Below are positions 15,747-37,992 of a stretch of 64,000 nt of DNA, piece by piece. Made by a program: the position numbers and the translations under genes. The notes below the pieces were generated by a model, which searched no databases, had not been told where the DNA came from, and saw only the letters and a list, made by a program, of their open reading frames with translations. The stretch lies in contig OX030969.1 in NCBI GenBank assembly GCA_943735955.1, forward strand, positions 1,758,491 through 1,822,490, written 5' to 3'. The stretch is from Piscicola geometra (lineage: Eukaryota; Annelida; Clitellata; Hirudinida; Piscicolidae). The first letter of the stretch is position 1. Each line of letters opens with the position of its first letter.

Positions 15747-16648
15747 GCAGGCAGTGGACGAGCTTCCTGGCAGGCGCTTCGACAGCACTTTACGTCTACA
15801 TGTACTCCTTCTACTACTTCTTCTTCAAGACCAAGTCTCCGTCTTTGTATCTCTCTTTGTCTCTGTTCTTGTGTTCTTGTTTGTGTCTTGTTGCTCGTGT
15901 GTTGATATTTGTTGCTTTTTGTTGTTGTTAGTGTTGGTTTTGTTGCCGAACATGCATTACTTTCCACGCAGATACGCACCCAATCACACACTCACCCAAC
16001 TACACACCCACACACAACCTTCAACACCTACACACACACACACAATTGCACACAAACACACACACACACAATTATACACAAACACACACACACACAATTA
16101 CACACAAACACACACACACACATTCAAACACACACACACACACACAAATAAATACACAAAAATAAATACACAAACACACCGACACACACACACAAAAATA
16201 AATACACAAACACACACACACACATTCAAACACACAAACACACACACACAGGATGTATGGAATGTTTCAGACATGCTTCTACTTCGGCTACATGGCTCTA
16301 TTCAGTATCACTCTTGGAATCATGTGTGGTGAGTGTATGCGTGTGTGTGTGTGTGTTTATAAGTGTGCGTGTGCGCCTGTGTGTGTGTATGTGTGTATGA
16401 GTGTGTGTGTGTATGAGTGCGTGTGTGTGTGAGTGTGCGTGTGTGTGTGCGTGCGTGCGTCGTGTGTGTGTGTTTTTTTATTTGTTTTACTAATATTTAT
16501 TGTTGCTTAGGTCTAGGCATCATTATCTCCATCATCACACACACACACACACATACACATACACACACACACACACTCAGGGGCAGTGAGTTATGTGGGC
16601 TCGAGTTACTTTGTGAGGAAGATCTACTCCACCGTAAAGATCGACTGA
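1..16648 (+). CDS. TM9SF3: TM9SF3 orthologue, C-terminal ten exons (5' partial)
   Basis: Nonaspanin family multi-pass membrane protein of the Golgi/endosomal system. Exons: 1-173, 12330-12424, 12972-13102, 13286-13425, 13534-13602, 14085-14166, 14770-14834, 15751-15834, 16252-16328, 16581-16648. Every junction is GT/AG, and the spliced 984 nt read without a stop as 327 residues. The sequence opens with [16 protein letters not shown], which marks TM9SF3 rather than TM9SF2/4. It continues with [62 protein letters not shown] and [11 protein letters not shown], and ends in VKID. The K-x-D tail fits the COPI-binding Golgi-retention signal known for this family. Human TM9SF3 is about 587 residues, so the N-terminal 40-45% lies upstream of the window. 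The coding part is 1 kb spread over 16.6 kb; nearly every intron holds its own tandem repeat. Confidence 0.97.
223..5715. repeat. 21-bp minisatellite, about 260 copies, in TM9SF3 intron 1
   Basis: The unit starts CACACTCCTCC and continues ACCACCCCAC. The + strand is almost pure C/A/T; G appears mainly in the CTCGACC variant. Because 21 is a multiple of 3 and the unit holds no stop, both strands stay open for kilobases (HHTPPPP and STTPPHS on +, VVEECGG on -). There is higher-order structure: the rare CCACCAACCC variant at about 1670 recurs 2331 bp (111 units) later at about 4001, together with its neighbours. A shorter repeated block carrying ACTCCCCCACC recurs several times between 2830 and 3360. 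Confidence 0.95.
5825..5940 (+). other. Coding-like flank from which the 40-bp array appears to have grown
   Basis: From 5871 one frame reads [19 protein letters not shown] followed by [15 protein letters not shown], and the last part is the repeat unit itself. After the array the same phrase continues as [13 protein letters not shown] and so on to a stop near 11808. Deleting the array gives one uninterrupted short frame. I do not recognise the protein; it may be a relic of a transposon or pseudogene in intron 1. Confidence 0.4.
5936..11728. repeat. 40-bp minisatellite, about 145 near-identical copies, in TM9SF3 intron 1
   Basis: The unit begins TATTCCACAACTATCTGGAC and continues TGGGTCAGAKGACAATCCAT. 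Almost all variation is one biallelic site, GTCAGAGGAC versus GTCAGATGAC. Rare private variants mark larger duplications. TTCTACAAC recurs at 6463 and 7383 (920 bp, 23 units). GTCAGAGAAC (about 7562 and 10322) and TTCCAAAAC (about 8022 and 10782) recur 2760 bp (69 units) apart. The period is not a multiple of three, so no real reading frame is kept. Confidence 0.96.
11729..12329 (+). other. Unique 3' part of TM9SF3 intron 1, ending in a C/A-rich acceptor tract
   Basis: AT-rich sequence with an AATAAA-like stretch near 11898, then from about 12120 a C/A-rich run (ACACAC, ACCACAC, AAACCAAACC) right up to the acceptor AG at 12328-12329. There is no classical polypyrimidine tract. No gene seen. 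Confidence 0.6.
12425..12971 (+). repeat. TM9SF3 intron 2: 12-bp GTGTGTGCTTGC array, then CCACACTCCACCAA repeats
   Basis: The 12-bp G/T array starts at the donor (GTGCGTGTGTATGTGC) and runs to about 12655. The acceptor side (about 12790-12971) is C/A-only repeats of CCACACTCCACCAA type. 5' G/T and 3' C/A tracts are complementary in the transcript. Confidence 0.9.
13103..13285 (+). repeat. TM9SF3 intron 3: (GT)n half followed by (CA)n half
   Basis: The donor half is GTGTGTCTCTGTTT repeats and (GT)n up to a G9 run at 13189-13197. The acceptor half from about 13204 is (CA)n to CACGTACAG. The two halves are reverse complements in composition, making an obvious intronic hairpin. Confidence 0.93.
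13426..13533 (+). repeat. TM9SF3 intron 4: GT-rich donor, (CA)n acceptor
   Basis: A 108-bp intron. It begins GTGAGTGTGTGCTGATGTGTGC, after which imperfect (CA)n runs directly into CACACGCAG. No pyrimidine tract is present. Confidence 0.92.
13612..14010 (+). repeat. TM9SF3 intron 5: CATCCATC / CATCCATG tetranucleotide array
   Basis: Imperfect ATCC-based array with higher-order blocks; the run containing GCATTTATCTATCCG recurs near 13650, 13795 and 13950. Confidence 0.9.
14167..14760 (+). repeat. TM9SF3 intron 6: 12-bp CATCATCATCTG array
   Basis: About 35 copies from 14171 to 14590, decaying into irregular CATCATCAC / CCACCACTG trinucleotides before the acceptor at 14768-14769. Confidence 0.92.
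14846..15747 (+). repeat. TM9SF3 intron 7: 0.9-kb interrupted (TAC)n
   Basis: The trinucleotide array fills the whole intron and supplies the acceptor itself (TACTACTGCAG). Interruptions (TGC, CAC, TTC, TCC) form repeated blocks, showing block duplications inside the array. Confidence 0.94.
15835..16251 (+). repeat. TM9SF3 intron 8: T/G-rich 5' half, (CA)n 3' half
   Basis: The 5' part to about 15945 is TTGTGTCTTGTTGC-like. From about 15975 to the acceptor it is (CA)n with ATTA/AAATAAAT interruptions. Confidence 0.9.
16329..16580 (+). repeat. TM9SF3 intron 9: (GT)n at donor, (CA)n at acceptor
   Basis: GTGAGTGTATGCGTGTGTG and further GT repeats run to about 16477. A short unique middle follows, then (CA)n from 16536 to ACACACTCAG. 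Confidence 0.93.
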
Positions 16649-16686
16649 GGAGCAGGCTGCCTCATGCTGTTGTTTGCATATGAGTG

Positions 16687-16915
<229 letters not shown>

Positions 16916-17126
16916 AAGGTGAAGGATGGAGGGTAGATGAAAGATTGCAGTGCTTAGAATGGACGACTGAGACTTCTTTCATCACATTATTTCTTTATTT
17001 ATCACCTCCTGTATCTCTCTCTGTGTACTTCTCTCTCTTCTCCTCTTCCTTCCCTCATTCTTCTCCATTCCTCTTCATTAACACTATTTACATCTTCGAA
17101 CTTGTTTATTATAGGTGAACTAACCA

Positions 17127-17400
17127 TCACCACCACCACCATCATGATCATCATCATCATCACCACCATCACCACCATCATGATCATCATCACCACCATC
17201 ACCATAATCATCATCATTAGCATTAACTTCTCTTTATTTTCGCTGGTAAATCTCCACCTTTTCGACCTTCGTTCAGAGGTAACTTACCACAAAGAAGTAT
17301 CGCCATTATTGAACTACCATGATCATTATCATCACCAATATCTTCATCATCATCACCAACTCCATCATCATCATCATTACCATCATCATCTCATTACCAA
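17127..17400. repeat. CAT/ATC-type trinucleotide-rich DNA
   Basis: Irregular CATCATCACCACCAT stretches separated by short unique sequence. No gene seen between the TM9SF3 stop and the hAT element. Confidence 0.8.
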
Positions 17401-17467
17401 TTGCACATTCAGTATAGATAGTTTTACTTAAAATTAACAGACGTTTGTATTTGCCATATAACTTTCC

Positions 17468-18605
17468 TTCCATCCACATAATCATCCATCCATCCATCAC
17501 CATCCACATAATCATCCATCAATCCATCACCATCCACATAATCATCCATCCATCCATCACCATCCACATAATCATCCATCCATCCATCACCATCCACATA
17601 ATCATCCATCCATCCATCACCATCCACATAATCATCCATCCATCCATCACCATCCACATAATCATCCATCCATCCATCACCATCCACATAATCATCCATC
17701 CATCCATAACCATCCACATAATCATCCATCCATCCATCACCATCCACATAATCATCCATCCATCCATCACCATCCACATAATCATCCATCCATCCATCAC
17801 CAGCTACATAATCATCCATCCACATAATCATCCATCCATCACCATCCACATAATCATCCATCCATCCATCACCATCCACATAATCATCCATCCATCCATC
17901 ACCATCCACATAATCATCCATCCATCCATCACCATCCACATAATCATCTATCCATCACCATCCACATAATCATCCATCCACATAATCATCCATCCATCCA
18001 TCACCATCCACATAATCATCCATCCATCCATCACCATCCACATAATCATCCATCCATCCATCACCATCCACATAATCATCCATCCATCCATCACCATCCA
18101 TCCATCCATCACCATCCACATAATCATCCATCCATCCATCACCATCCATCCATCCATCACCATCCATATAATCATCCATCCATCCATCACCATCCATCCA
18201 TCACCATCCACATAATCATCCATCCATCCATCACCATCCACATAATCATCCATCCATCCATCACCATCCACATAATCATCTATCCATCACCATCCACATA
18301 ATCATCCATCCATCACCATCCACATAATCATCCATCCATCCATCACCATCCACATAATCATCCATCCATCCATCACCATCCACATAATCATCCATCCATC
18401 CATCACCATCCACATAATCATCCATCCATCCATCACCATCCACATAATCATCCATCCATCCATCACCATCCACATAATCATCCATCCATCACCATCCACA
18501 TAATCATCTATCCATCACCATCCACATAATCATCCATCCACATAATCATTCATCCACATAATCATTCATCCATCACCATCCACATAATCATTCATCCATC
18601 CATCA
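17468..18605. repeat. 30-bp minisatellite, about 37 copies
   Basis: The unit is CCACATAATCATCC followed by four-base CATC repeats and ACCAT. Unit length varies by whole CATC blocks and by loss of the CACATAAT part, so the array is a mosaic of 26/30/34-bp units. Confidence 0.95.
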
Positions 18606-18896
18606 CTCTTCTCATCGCTTTAATCACCACGGGATGTCATCATATTGCTAATTTATTGTTGCTTAGGTCTAGCTGCCATCATCATCATCACCGTCATCAT
18701 CGTCATCATCATCATCATCACCTCCATCATCATCATAGGTCTAAAGTATCGTCATCAGCACGGAAAGGACGTTGCGACGACGCCTGATGATGATGATTAT
18801 TATCGTAATATTAAACTGGTATGCGTCGTTTCTGAGCTTGAAGTGCAAGTGTTTGCAGTAGAGGTCGGACCGGGTACCCGATTCGACCGGACTCCC

Positions 18897-20385
18897 GCGG
18901 GAACGGGAATGAAAATTAATTTCGGGACGGGAAAAGTCGGGAACCGGGAATAGGTTTTCGGGACGGGAACGGGAACGGGAATCGAAATTCAAATCGGGAA
19001 CGGGAAAAGACGGGAACGGGAATCAACTTTTAATTCGGGAACGGGAAAAACGGGAATAACAGTTATTGGGTTTGGATTCTTTAACAATGTTTTTTCAGCA
19101 AACTTCTAAGTATGGAAATCTTTATTACATCGATACTCCTTACTTGAAATAAGTATTAAATGCAATAGAAATGTATAACGAAGCCACCCTTGCCAATGTC
19201 AAAATCTCCAACACTACATTTGAAGTTGTTATGGTGAGTCCAAAGATTAGGGAGATCAGAAAAAATGGGTGATTATGAAAACTTTTCAGATGAAATCAAA
19301 AATGTCAGTTAAATTATTTTACTTTTATAAATTAATACTTTGAATTCGAATGATTAATTTCCAAATTATTGCTCAGTTGATCATTTCGACAGAAGAAAAG
19401 ATGCCATTGATCTTATTCATATGACAGCATGTCTGTTGCATCCCCAGTATGAAAGAATAATTGGAAAAAAGTTTGGGATAGAAAAAAAATGAGAACTAAG
19501 ACTTTCATTAGAGAAAATTTAGTTCTATCTGTATAGCCAGACCAAGCTGCAGTGCCATTGAGAAAAAAATCAAATGATGGTTAAATTAGAATAAAATTAT
19601 TATACTATCAAATTATACGAATGATTTTATATTTGCAGTTGTGGAGAATAAAAATGTTTTCAAAAAAATATTTCTAACAGTATTGAAGAATTTATAATAA
19701 TGAACGAAGAAAAAAATTCAGAAGAGGATGAATTGTACAAATATTCACAATTACGTCACAAAAAAATTGAAGATTATAAAGATGTTTTATTTTATTGGAG
19801 TAAAATGAGCAATTTTAAAATACTACAAAATGTAGCCAAAATTTTGTTTAGAATATCTGCAAGTTATATTCCCTGTGAACGGAATTTTTCAGTATGTGGT
19901 CGTTTAACTTCAGACCCAAAATCATCTCATTTGAAAGCTGAAACTCTTAACGGTTTAACCCGTGTGAAAAGCAATAAAGACTTGATTGAATTAGTCAAAA
20001 ACAGTTACTAACTTCAATACTTTCATTTCAATAAATATTTGAAATTTAAATCGTGTTTTTTTAATTTTTTTAAAAGAAATGTTCTCTGACTTTCAAATAA
20101 TAAATTTTAATAAATGTTAGAACTAGCAAGTTTGGGACCAGTGAAAACGATAGCGAAAATCAATGAATAAATAAAAGTTTCGGGAACGGGTCGGAACCGG
20201 GAATCGAGTAGCGGGAACGGGACGGGACGGGAATCAAAATTCTGATGTCCCATCGGGAACGGGACGGGACGGGAAAACAAATTTCGGGAACGGGACGGGA
20301 CGGGAATGAAAATTTTGATGTCCCATCGGGAACGGGTCGGGACGGGAAAACAAATTTCGGGAACGGGACGGGACCGGGAATGAAA
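18897..20385 (+). repeat. G-run subterminal arrays inside hAT copy 1
   Basis: Left block 18897-19056 and right block 20178-20385 hold dozens of GGG runs spaced by 2-4 bases (GGGAACGGGACGGGACGGG). Both are on the same strand, so they are direct and not inverted. Each satisfies the usual four-G-run quadruplex pattern many times. hAT transposases often bind short subterminal repeats; such a G-rich form is unusual. Confidence 0.85.
19150..20011 (+). pseudogene. Decayed hAT transposase with intact C-terminal dimerisation part
   Basis: 19700-20011 reads openly for 103 residues with IPCERNFSVCGRLTSDPKSS, the hAT C-terminal dimerisation motif. Upstream pieces in other frames still resemble hAT, for example RRKDAIDLIHMTACLLHPQYE near 19390-19450, but frameshifts and stops separate them, and no N-terminal BED finger or DDE acid is visible. 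Confidence 0.8.
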
Positions 20386-20439
20386 AGTCGTCCATGTCCG
20401 ACCTCTAGTTTGCAGGCTTGCCAGCAAGGGGTCTTGTTG

Positions 20440-20645
20440 GGTGGTCCAACACCACCAACGAGTGGGTGGAGTTGCGTAGTTAAGGGTGGAGCTTTAGGGT
20501 TAGGCTTATTATAACAATTATTTTTAGTTCAATCAATCAATCAAATACATTTCTATAGCGCTTTCATCAAATTCAATTTTGTTTAAAAGTCTTTAAACTC
20601 CGCCCTGTAACTACGTAACTTGGTGGTGTTAGGTTGTTTATCAAG
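20440..20645. mobile_element. Inverted-repeat (MITE-like) hairpin containing a LINE 3' tail
   Basis: The left arm (about 20447-20500: AACACCACCAA, GTTGCGTAGTTAAGGGTGGA) is complementary to the right arm (about 20594-20640: TCCGCCCTGTAACTACGTAA, CTTGGTGGTGTTA). The loop carries a minus-strand LINE 3' end (20525-20580: CAATCAATCAATCAAAT, TATAGCGCTTTCATC). It is either a small fold-back element or a MITE hit by a truncated LINE. Confidence 0.6.
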
Positions 20646-21958
20646 ACTCCAGAAAATAAAAAAAGTTGAGGTTGCAGCGTGAAATGAGCAGATGTTAGGA
20701 AGTTAAAAGGAACGAATAAATCGTTATAGTATCGCCAATGGAAGCAATACTGTATTGGTTCCATGCATGAAGAGATGGAGAGGAATAGTTGGTTGAGGTG
20801 GCAACATGATGGATGGATGGAGGAGGATGGATGGAGGATGGTGCTGAGAAGCTGCACAACAGTCGAGGGCTTTCACTGAAGCTGGACAGGGTTCTTGAAA
20901 CTCTTCTTTGCATCCCATTTGGATAGAAGCACACGAACCATCCAGTATCAATCAATCAATCACTAATTATTTGAATAGTGCCCTTTAGGAAATGAACAAA
21001 AGCGCTCAAGCCCAGGCGTAAGATATTTAGATTTGGTCTGTGACTATTTCTTTTTTAGAAATTCTTTTCAATTTGTTTTTTAATCAGGTAACTTTTTTAT
21101 ATTTCTCTCCATGCAGCGCTCTATCATGCATTCTTCCGTATCACCAAAATGTCTTTTTAGTGAGATCTTTTGCCACCCTGAAAGATAAATTGTTGAGATT
21201 TGTCTTTGTTGGTGCCTCACTAGTGGCTGTTGAAGCAAGGTGGGTTGTTGAGGATGACAAAGATGGAAGCAGTAGTAGTAGTCCTAGTATATTTATAACG
21301 CCTGGCTTCGACATCCCATATTATTCTGTGATTAATTAATTAATTATTAGTAAGAATGTCATGGATAAATTGACGGTAGGCTCCCTTTAAATTGAGGTGA
21401 AGGACGGCGGTCTTGAAGGAAGACCTGCCATCCCTGTGCCACAAATTACACTCCCGAAATCTCTTGCTTGCGATTCCGCGCCCCTCTTAGAGGGACGTGC
21501 CATGCACGACAAGAGCCCTTTTGCCTGTGCACCTCCGTGGTTTGAATCTATATTTAATTATTAAGTTGAGTTGTGGTGTCTTCAATAAAATAAACCATTA
21601 AAATATGAAAAAATTTTTATTATAAATTTAGAATAAAAATTTTAATTATTTTTTTTAATTATTTTTTTCTATTAGTCAAATATAATAGCTAAAACGTCAA
21701 ATATTCTGTGTAACAATTAAGCTAGTCATAAAATTGTATAAATCAAAAATATTAACCTAAAAAAAACATAATTCATAAGTGATAAAATATCTCCAATGAA
21801 TACTTTGTAGCTAAAATAATATTGTTTTAAAACAAAGAACAATGAGCAAAACGATAAAACGGGAGGTCGAACGCCTATACATTTGGCTTTTTCATATCAT
21901 TAAACAGTCATTTCACTAAATTCACTTCCTGCATACGATCTTCAGACGTCTCGCGTAG
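20646..21958. other. No gene recognised; dispersed repeat tail at 20945-21025
   Basis: AT-rich intergenic DNA between the hairpin and HCCS. At 20945-21025 a run of ATCAATCAATCA followed by TAGTGCCCTTTAGGAAATGA and AAGCGCTCA is a degenerate copy of the element also present at 46990-47060. 21560-21850 is low-complexity AT. The HCCS promoter must lie near the end of this stretch; no TATA-like box is convincing. Confidence 0.5.
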
Positions 21959-24275
21959 ATGGGAGCAACAATTTCTCAGGAAACTGCAAACGAAATCGGA
22001 AAGAGAAGATTGAAAGAAGCGAGTGTCTTACAGGAGCAACCAAGGCAAGTCCATCGTGACGTCAGGGAGTGTCCCGTCAACCATGCTGAGTTCGCCAGCA
22101 GGGGAGGTGAGTCGTGGTATACTATACTATGCTATGTTATACTATACTAAGTATAGTCGTCATCTTTGTAGAGTTGCTATCAACTAAAAACTTATTGACT
22201 TCTTCAAGTGAATTTCAGGTAACTATTTACTAGTAGCTAGAAGAATAAATTTCTATTCTGACACTTATATTTCTCAGACACACAAAGTATTACATGGTTT
22301 TCAATACACATTCATGCAAACGATCATCTCTCACACCAGCAGCAGCAGCAATGAGCGAGTGTCCAGTGAAAGAGACCAGCATGTCAGAGTGCCCAGTCTC
22401 TGCAGGCAACGACATCGACCCAAGAAACATGGTACTATCGTCATTGCTGTTGCTATGATACCAACCTAACCTTAGCCTCACATTGCTCCTGCTCATAAAT
22501 GTATCAATATCTCAGGCGAATAATAATAAATATAATAAATATTATTAAGAATAATAAATAATATAAAGAATAATAAAATGAATTCAATTGATATTACATT
22601 ATCATTACGTTACACTAAGTTATGCTACACCATCACATCACACCATCTCCACGGCAGATGCCCCCACCGAACCAACAACCCTCCCCTGATCAACCCTTTC
22701 CCCTCTCGACCTCCCGCCAAGCCTCCACCATCCCACGGGCTGATAAGGAGGGAGAGACGTGGACTTACCCCTCCCAGCAGATGTTCTGGAATGCCATGTT
22801 GCGAAAGGGTGAGAGGGGTTTTTGTGGTGTTTGAGGGATTGAATAGTAGTTTGGTGATTGTGGTGGGTGGTGGTGTGGTGTGGTGGGTGGTGGTGTGGGT
22901 GGTGGTGTGGGTGGTGGTGTGGTGTGGTGTGGTGTGGTGGTGTGGTGTGGTGGGTGGTGGTGTGGTGGGGTTGGTGGTGGTGTGGTGGGTGGTGGTGTGG
23001 TGGTGGTGTGGTGGTGGTGTGGTGTGGTGTGGTGTGGTGGTGTGGTGTGGTGGTGTAGTGTGGTGTGGTAGTGTGGTGTGGTGGGTGGTGGTGTGGTGTG
23101 GTGGTGTGGTGATTGTAGTGGGTGGTGGTGTGGTGTGGTGTGGTGGTGTGATGTGGTGGGTGGTGATGTGGTGTGGTTGGTGGTGGTGTGGTGGGTGGTG
23201 GTGTGGTGGTGTGTTGGTGGTGTGGTGGTGGTGGTGGTGTGGTGGTGTGGTGTGGTGTGGTGTGGTGTGGTGGTGTGGTGTGGTGGTGTGGTGTGGTGGT
23301 GTAGTGTGGTGTGGTGGTAGTGGTGTGGTGGTGGTGTGGTGGTGGTTGTAGTGGTGTGGTGTGGTGGTGTGCTGTGTTGTGGTGTGGTGGGTGGTGGTGG
23401 TGGTGTGGTGTGGTGGTGTGGTGGTGGTTGCAGTGGTGATGCATGTGAAAACTTGAAATGCATGGAATCTTTTTTAACTCTTGCTTTTTTTAAACTACTC
23501 TACAATAACAACACACACACAGACACACACACATACACACACACGGACACACACACATACATACACACACACACAGACACACGGACACACACGCAGGATG
23601 GCGATGGAAGGAAGAGGACCTGAGTGAGAAGGACATGGCGAACATCATCCACATCCACAACGCGAACAACGAACAAGCGTGGAGGGAGGTGCTCAAGTGG
23701 GAGGCGCTCAGAGTCGCGTGCGTGAGAACACATAAGGATGTGATGTCATGATTAGGCCACGTGACTCCACACAACACCACATAGAACTACACAAGACACA
23801 TGAAACACAGACGCACATGAAACTACTTTTAAGTATTGGTAACACACGACACCATGCAAGAACACACTACACCTCACAACTAACACACACCATGCCACAA
23901 CAACAGACACACACCACAACAACACACAGAGAGTGTGACTGTCCCAAGCTGAAGAGTTTCGGAGGCAAGGCTAAAGACTTCTCCCCCAGAGCTAGAATAC
24001 GTTCTATGATGGGGTTGGTTATGATGGTGATGGTTATGGTGATTATGATAATGATTATGGTTGGCGAGCGGGCTGGCTTAGATGGTAAGTCGTTGGACCT
24101 GCAACTTAAAGGTCGCCAGTTCGAATCCCTGTTCAGGCAACCGTGAGCTATCATATACCTAGTGTATATGATGCGGTGTTTCACGACTTATGTCGTGTGA
24201 GTGGCGCCTCAGTTGCGTGCCTTGGCGCATTATAAATATGCATTATTATTATTTATTATGGTGTGAGGATGATGC

Positions 24276-24315
<40 letters not shown>

Positions 24316-25035
24316 ACAGTAAGAGAGTTATTGAGATTAGAGGCAGTAGGGATTTTGCTTTTGCATGTTCATCGTTCCTACAATAATAACGTAATAACAC
24401 AAATAATCATAATAATAATTATTATTATATATGAAATGAAGAGTGTTTATATTGTGGTGTATAACCCGAACGAGCTTCAAAAGCATCCACGTGGGTGGGT
24501 ATCGGTTGCACTCGAAGCCAAAAGCATTGGTAGGACGAGAGTGCTTGACCACTCGGCCACTCATGCAACAGTTACGAACTGCCCTTCGACCGACACGACT
24601 GGATCGTCGACCGTTGTGGTCGTGACGTCAGATACGTCATCGACTACTACGACGGTGGCCAGGTGCGTGTCGTCGTCATCATCATCATCATCATCATCAT
24701 GGTCGTTGTTTGGATTGTTATCAACATCATCATCACCATCACTACCACCATAACCACCACCAGTTACACCACTACCATCATCATCACCACCACGGCCACA
24801 GGTCGACACAAGCACATACAAGTTCGCCATCTTGGACGTGAGGCCTGCCTTCGACTCGTGGACGGCTGCATGGGACCGCATGAGGGTGGCCTGGTTGAGG
24901 AAGACCATCGAGTGGGGGGTTAACAAGGCCGCTGTGGTAGTAGACGCTGGTGCTGCTGCTGCTGATAGTAGTAGTGATGCTGGTGGTAGTAGTAGTGGTG
25001 GTGGTGGTAGTGGTGGTGGTAGTAGTGGTAGTTGA
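21959..25035 (+). CDS. HCCS: Holocytochrome c-type synthase (cytochrome c haem lyase)
   Basis: Attaches haem covalently to the CXXCH motif of mitochondrial cytochrome c/c1 at the inner membrane, intermembrane-space side. Exons: 21959-22106, 22340-22431, 22658-22808, 23597-23717, 23930-24013, 24572-24662, 24802-25035; all GT/AG, 921 nt, 306 residues. Three Cys-Pro haem-regulatory motifs sit near the N terminus (RECPVNH, SECPVKE, SECPVSA). They are followed by family blocks [50 protein letters not shown] (the His here corresponds to the haem-ligand His of the human enzyme), [26 protein letters not shown] and [11 protein letters not shown]. The human protein is 268 residues and ends soon after VAW; here a 45-residue Ala/Ser/Gly-rich tail follows, read from GTA/GGT microsatellite DNA. 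The exon 2 acceptor could be any of four in-frame CAG triplets. AATAAA signals lie at 25380 and 25393. Confidence 0.96.
22809..23596 (+). repeat. HCCS intron 3: GTGGTGTGG array then (CA)n at the acceptor
   Basis: A G/T-only irregular array of GTGGT / GGGTGGTGGT / GTGTGGT units fills about 22835-23430. After 70 bp of unique DNA the acceptor side (23508-23596) is (CA)n with GACACAC interruptions, ending CACACGCAG. Confidence 0.94.
24063..24250 (+). mobile_element. tRNA-derived SINE, copy 1 (in HCCS intron 5)
   Basis: The tRNA-like head has an A box around GGCTGGCTTAGATGG and a B box CAGTTCGAATCCC, followed by a body with ATCATATACCTAGTGTATAT, an imperfect hairpin, and a tail GCGCATTATAAATA. 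The same element occurs at 25969-26197 (-), 33205-33275 (-), 60651-60855 (-) and 60938-61115 (+). Confidence 0.88.
24270..24316. repeat. (GAT)n microsatellite in HCCS intron 5
   Basis: About 14 GAT triplets directly downstream of the SINE tail. Confidence 0.9.
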
Positions 25036-25640
25036 AATAAGGCGGTAGAAGTGATAGTTGTAGTTGTATTATTATCAATAGTGGTGGTAATAGTAGTTGT
25101 AGAGTTAGGTCGTAGTGTTGGTAATAGTAGTAGTACTAGTAGTAGTGGTGGTGGTAAAGGAGTTGAAATTGAGTTATGTGGTAATAGTGGTGCTGCTGGT
25201 GCTGTGCTGGTAGTAGTAGTAGTAGTAGTAGTGGAAATGAAGTGGTAGTAGTAGTAGTAGTAGTGGAAATGAAGTAGTAGTAGTAGTAGTAGTGGAATTG
25301 AAGTGGTAGAAGGGGAAACAAGAGCTAGGTGCTTGCTTGAAGGGGGTTGTCTCTTAAATTTTTATCGTCTGTCTTTTTAAATAAATGGAAAAAATAAAGT
25401 TTCTATTATCATCATTATTATCATCATCATCGACAAGTCTCCTTAATGTACTCATTCAGCAGGTAGGACATGTATATATTGTAATAAAAGAAAATGAGAG
25501 TGATACTTTATTGCGTAGTTGAATTCTTGGCCAGTATTCTTTGTCCAATTCGATCGTTCTAATGACCTATTTGCCTTCTATTGCCTATTAACGACTCTTT
25601 CTCCTTCTTCTCTTCCCTCCCCTCCCTTCCTCTCTCCACT
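25036..25640. other. Shared 3' region between convergent HCCS and the GT32 gene
   Basis: GTA/GGT-rich repeats continue from the HCCS tail to about 25320. HCCS poly(A) signals AATAAA lie at 25380-25385 and 25393-25398. TTTATT at 25507-25512 gives AATAAA for the minus-strand gene, about 130 bases after its stop. The two genes therefore end within about 250 bp of each other. Confidence 0.7.

Positions 25641-37992
<12,352 letters not shown>

Larger units (their letters stand above)
18859..20407 (+). mobile_element. hAT-superfamily DNA transposon, copy 1, with perfect 8-bp target duplication
   Basis: The element begins TAGAGGTCGGACCGGG and ends GTCCGACCTCTA; the 12-bp terminal inverted repeat is TAGAGGTCGGAC. 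It is flanked by GTTTGCAG at 18851-18858 and again at 20408-20415, an exact 8-bp duplication typical of hAT. Just inside both ends lie direct arrays of GGGAACGGGACGGGA-type repeats (about 18897-19056 and 20178-20385). The interior is a decayed hAT transposase. Total 1549 bp. Confidence 0.93.

Noticed and set aside
14764..15905. Poly-Leu, poly-Thr, poly-Val and poly-Ser proteins
   Set aside because: Frames of (TAC)n in TM9SF3 intron 7; only 14770-14834 and 15751-15834 are coding.
24063..24140. A functional tRNA gene
   Set aside because: A and B boxes are present, but the arms do not close into a good cloverleaf and the same sequence with the same 3' body is dispersed in five copies: a SINE.
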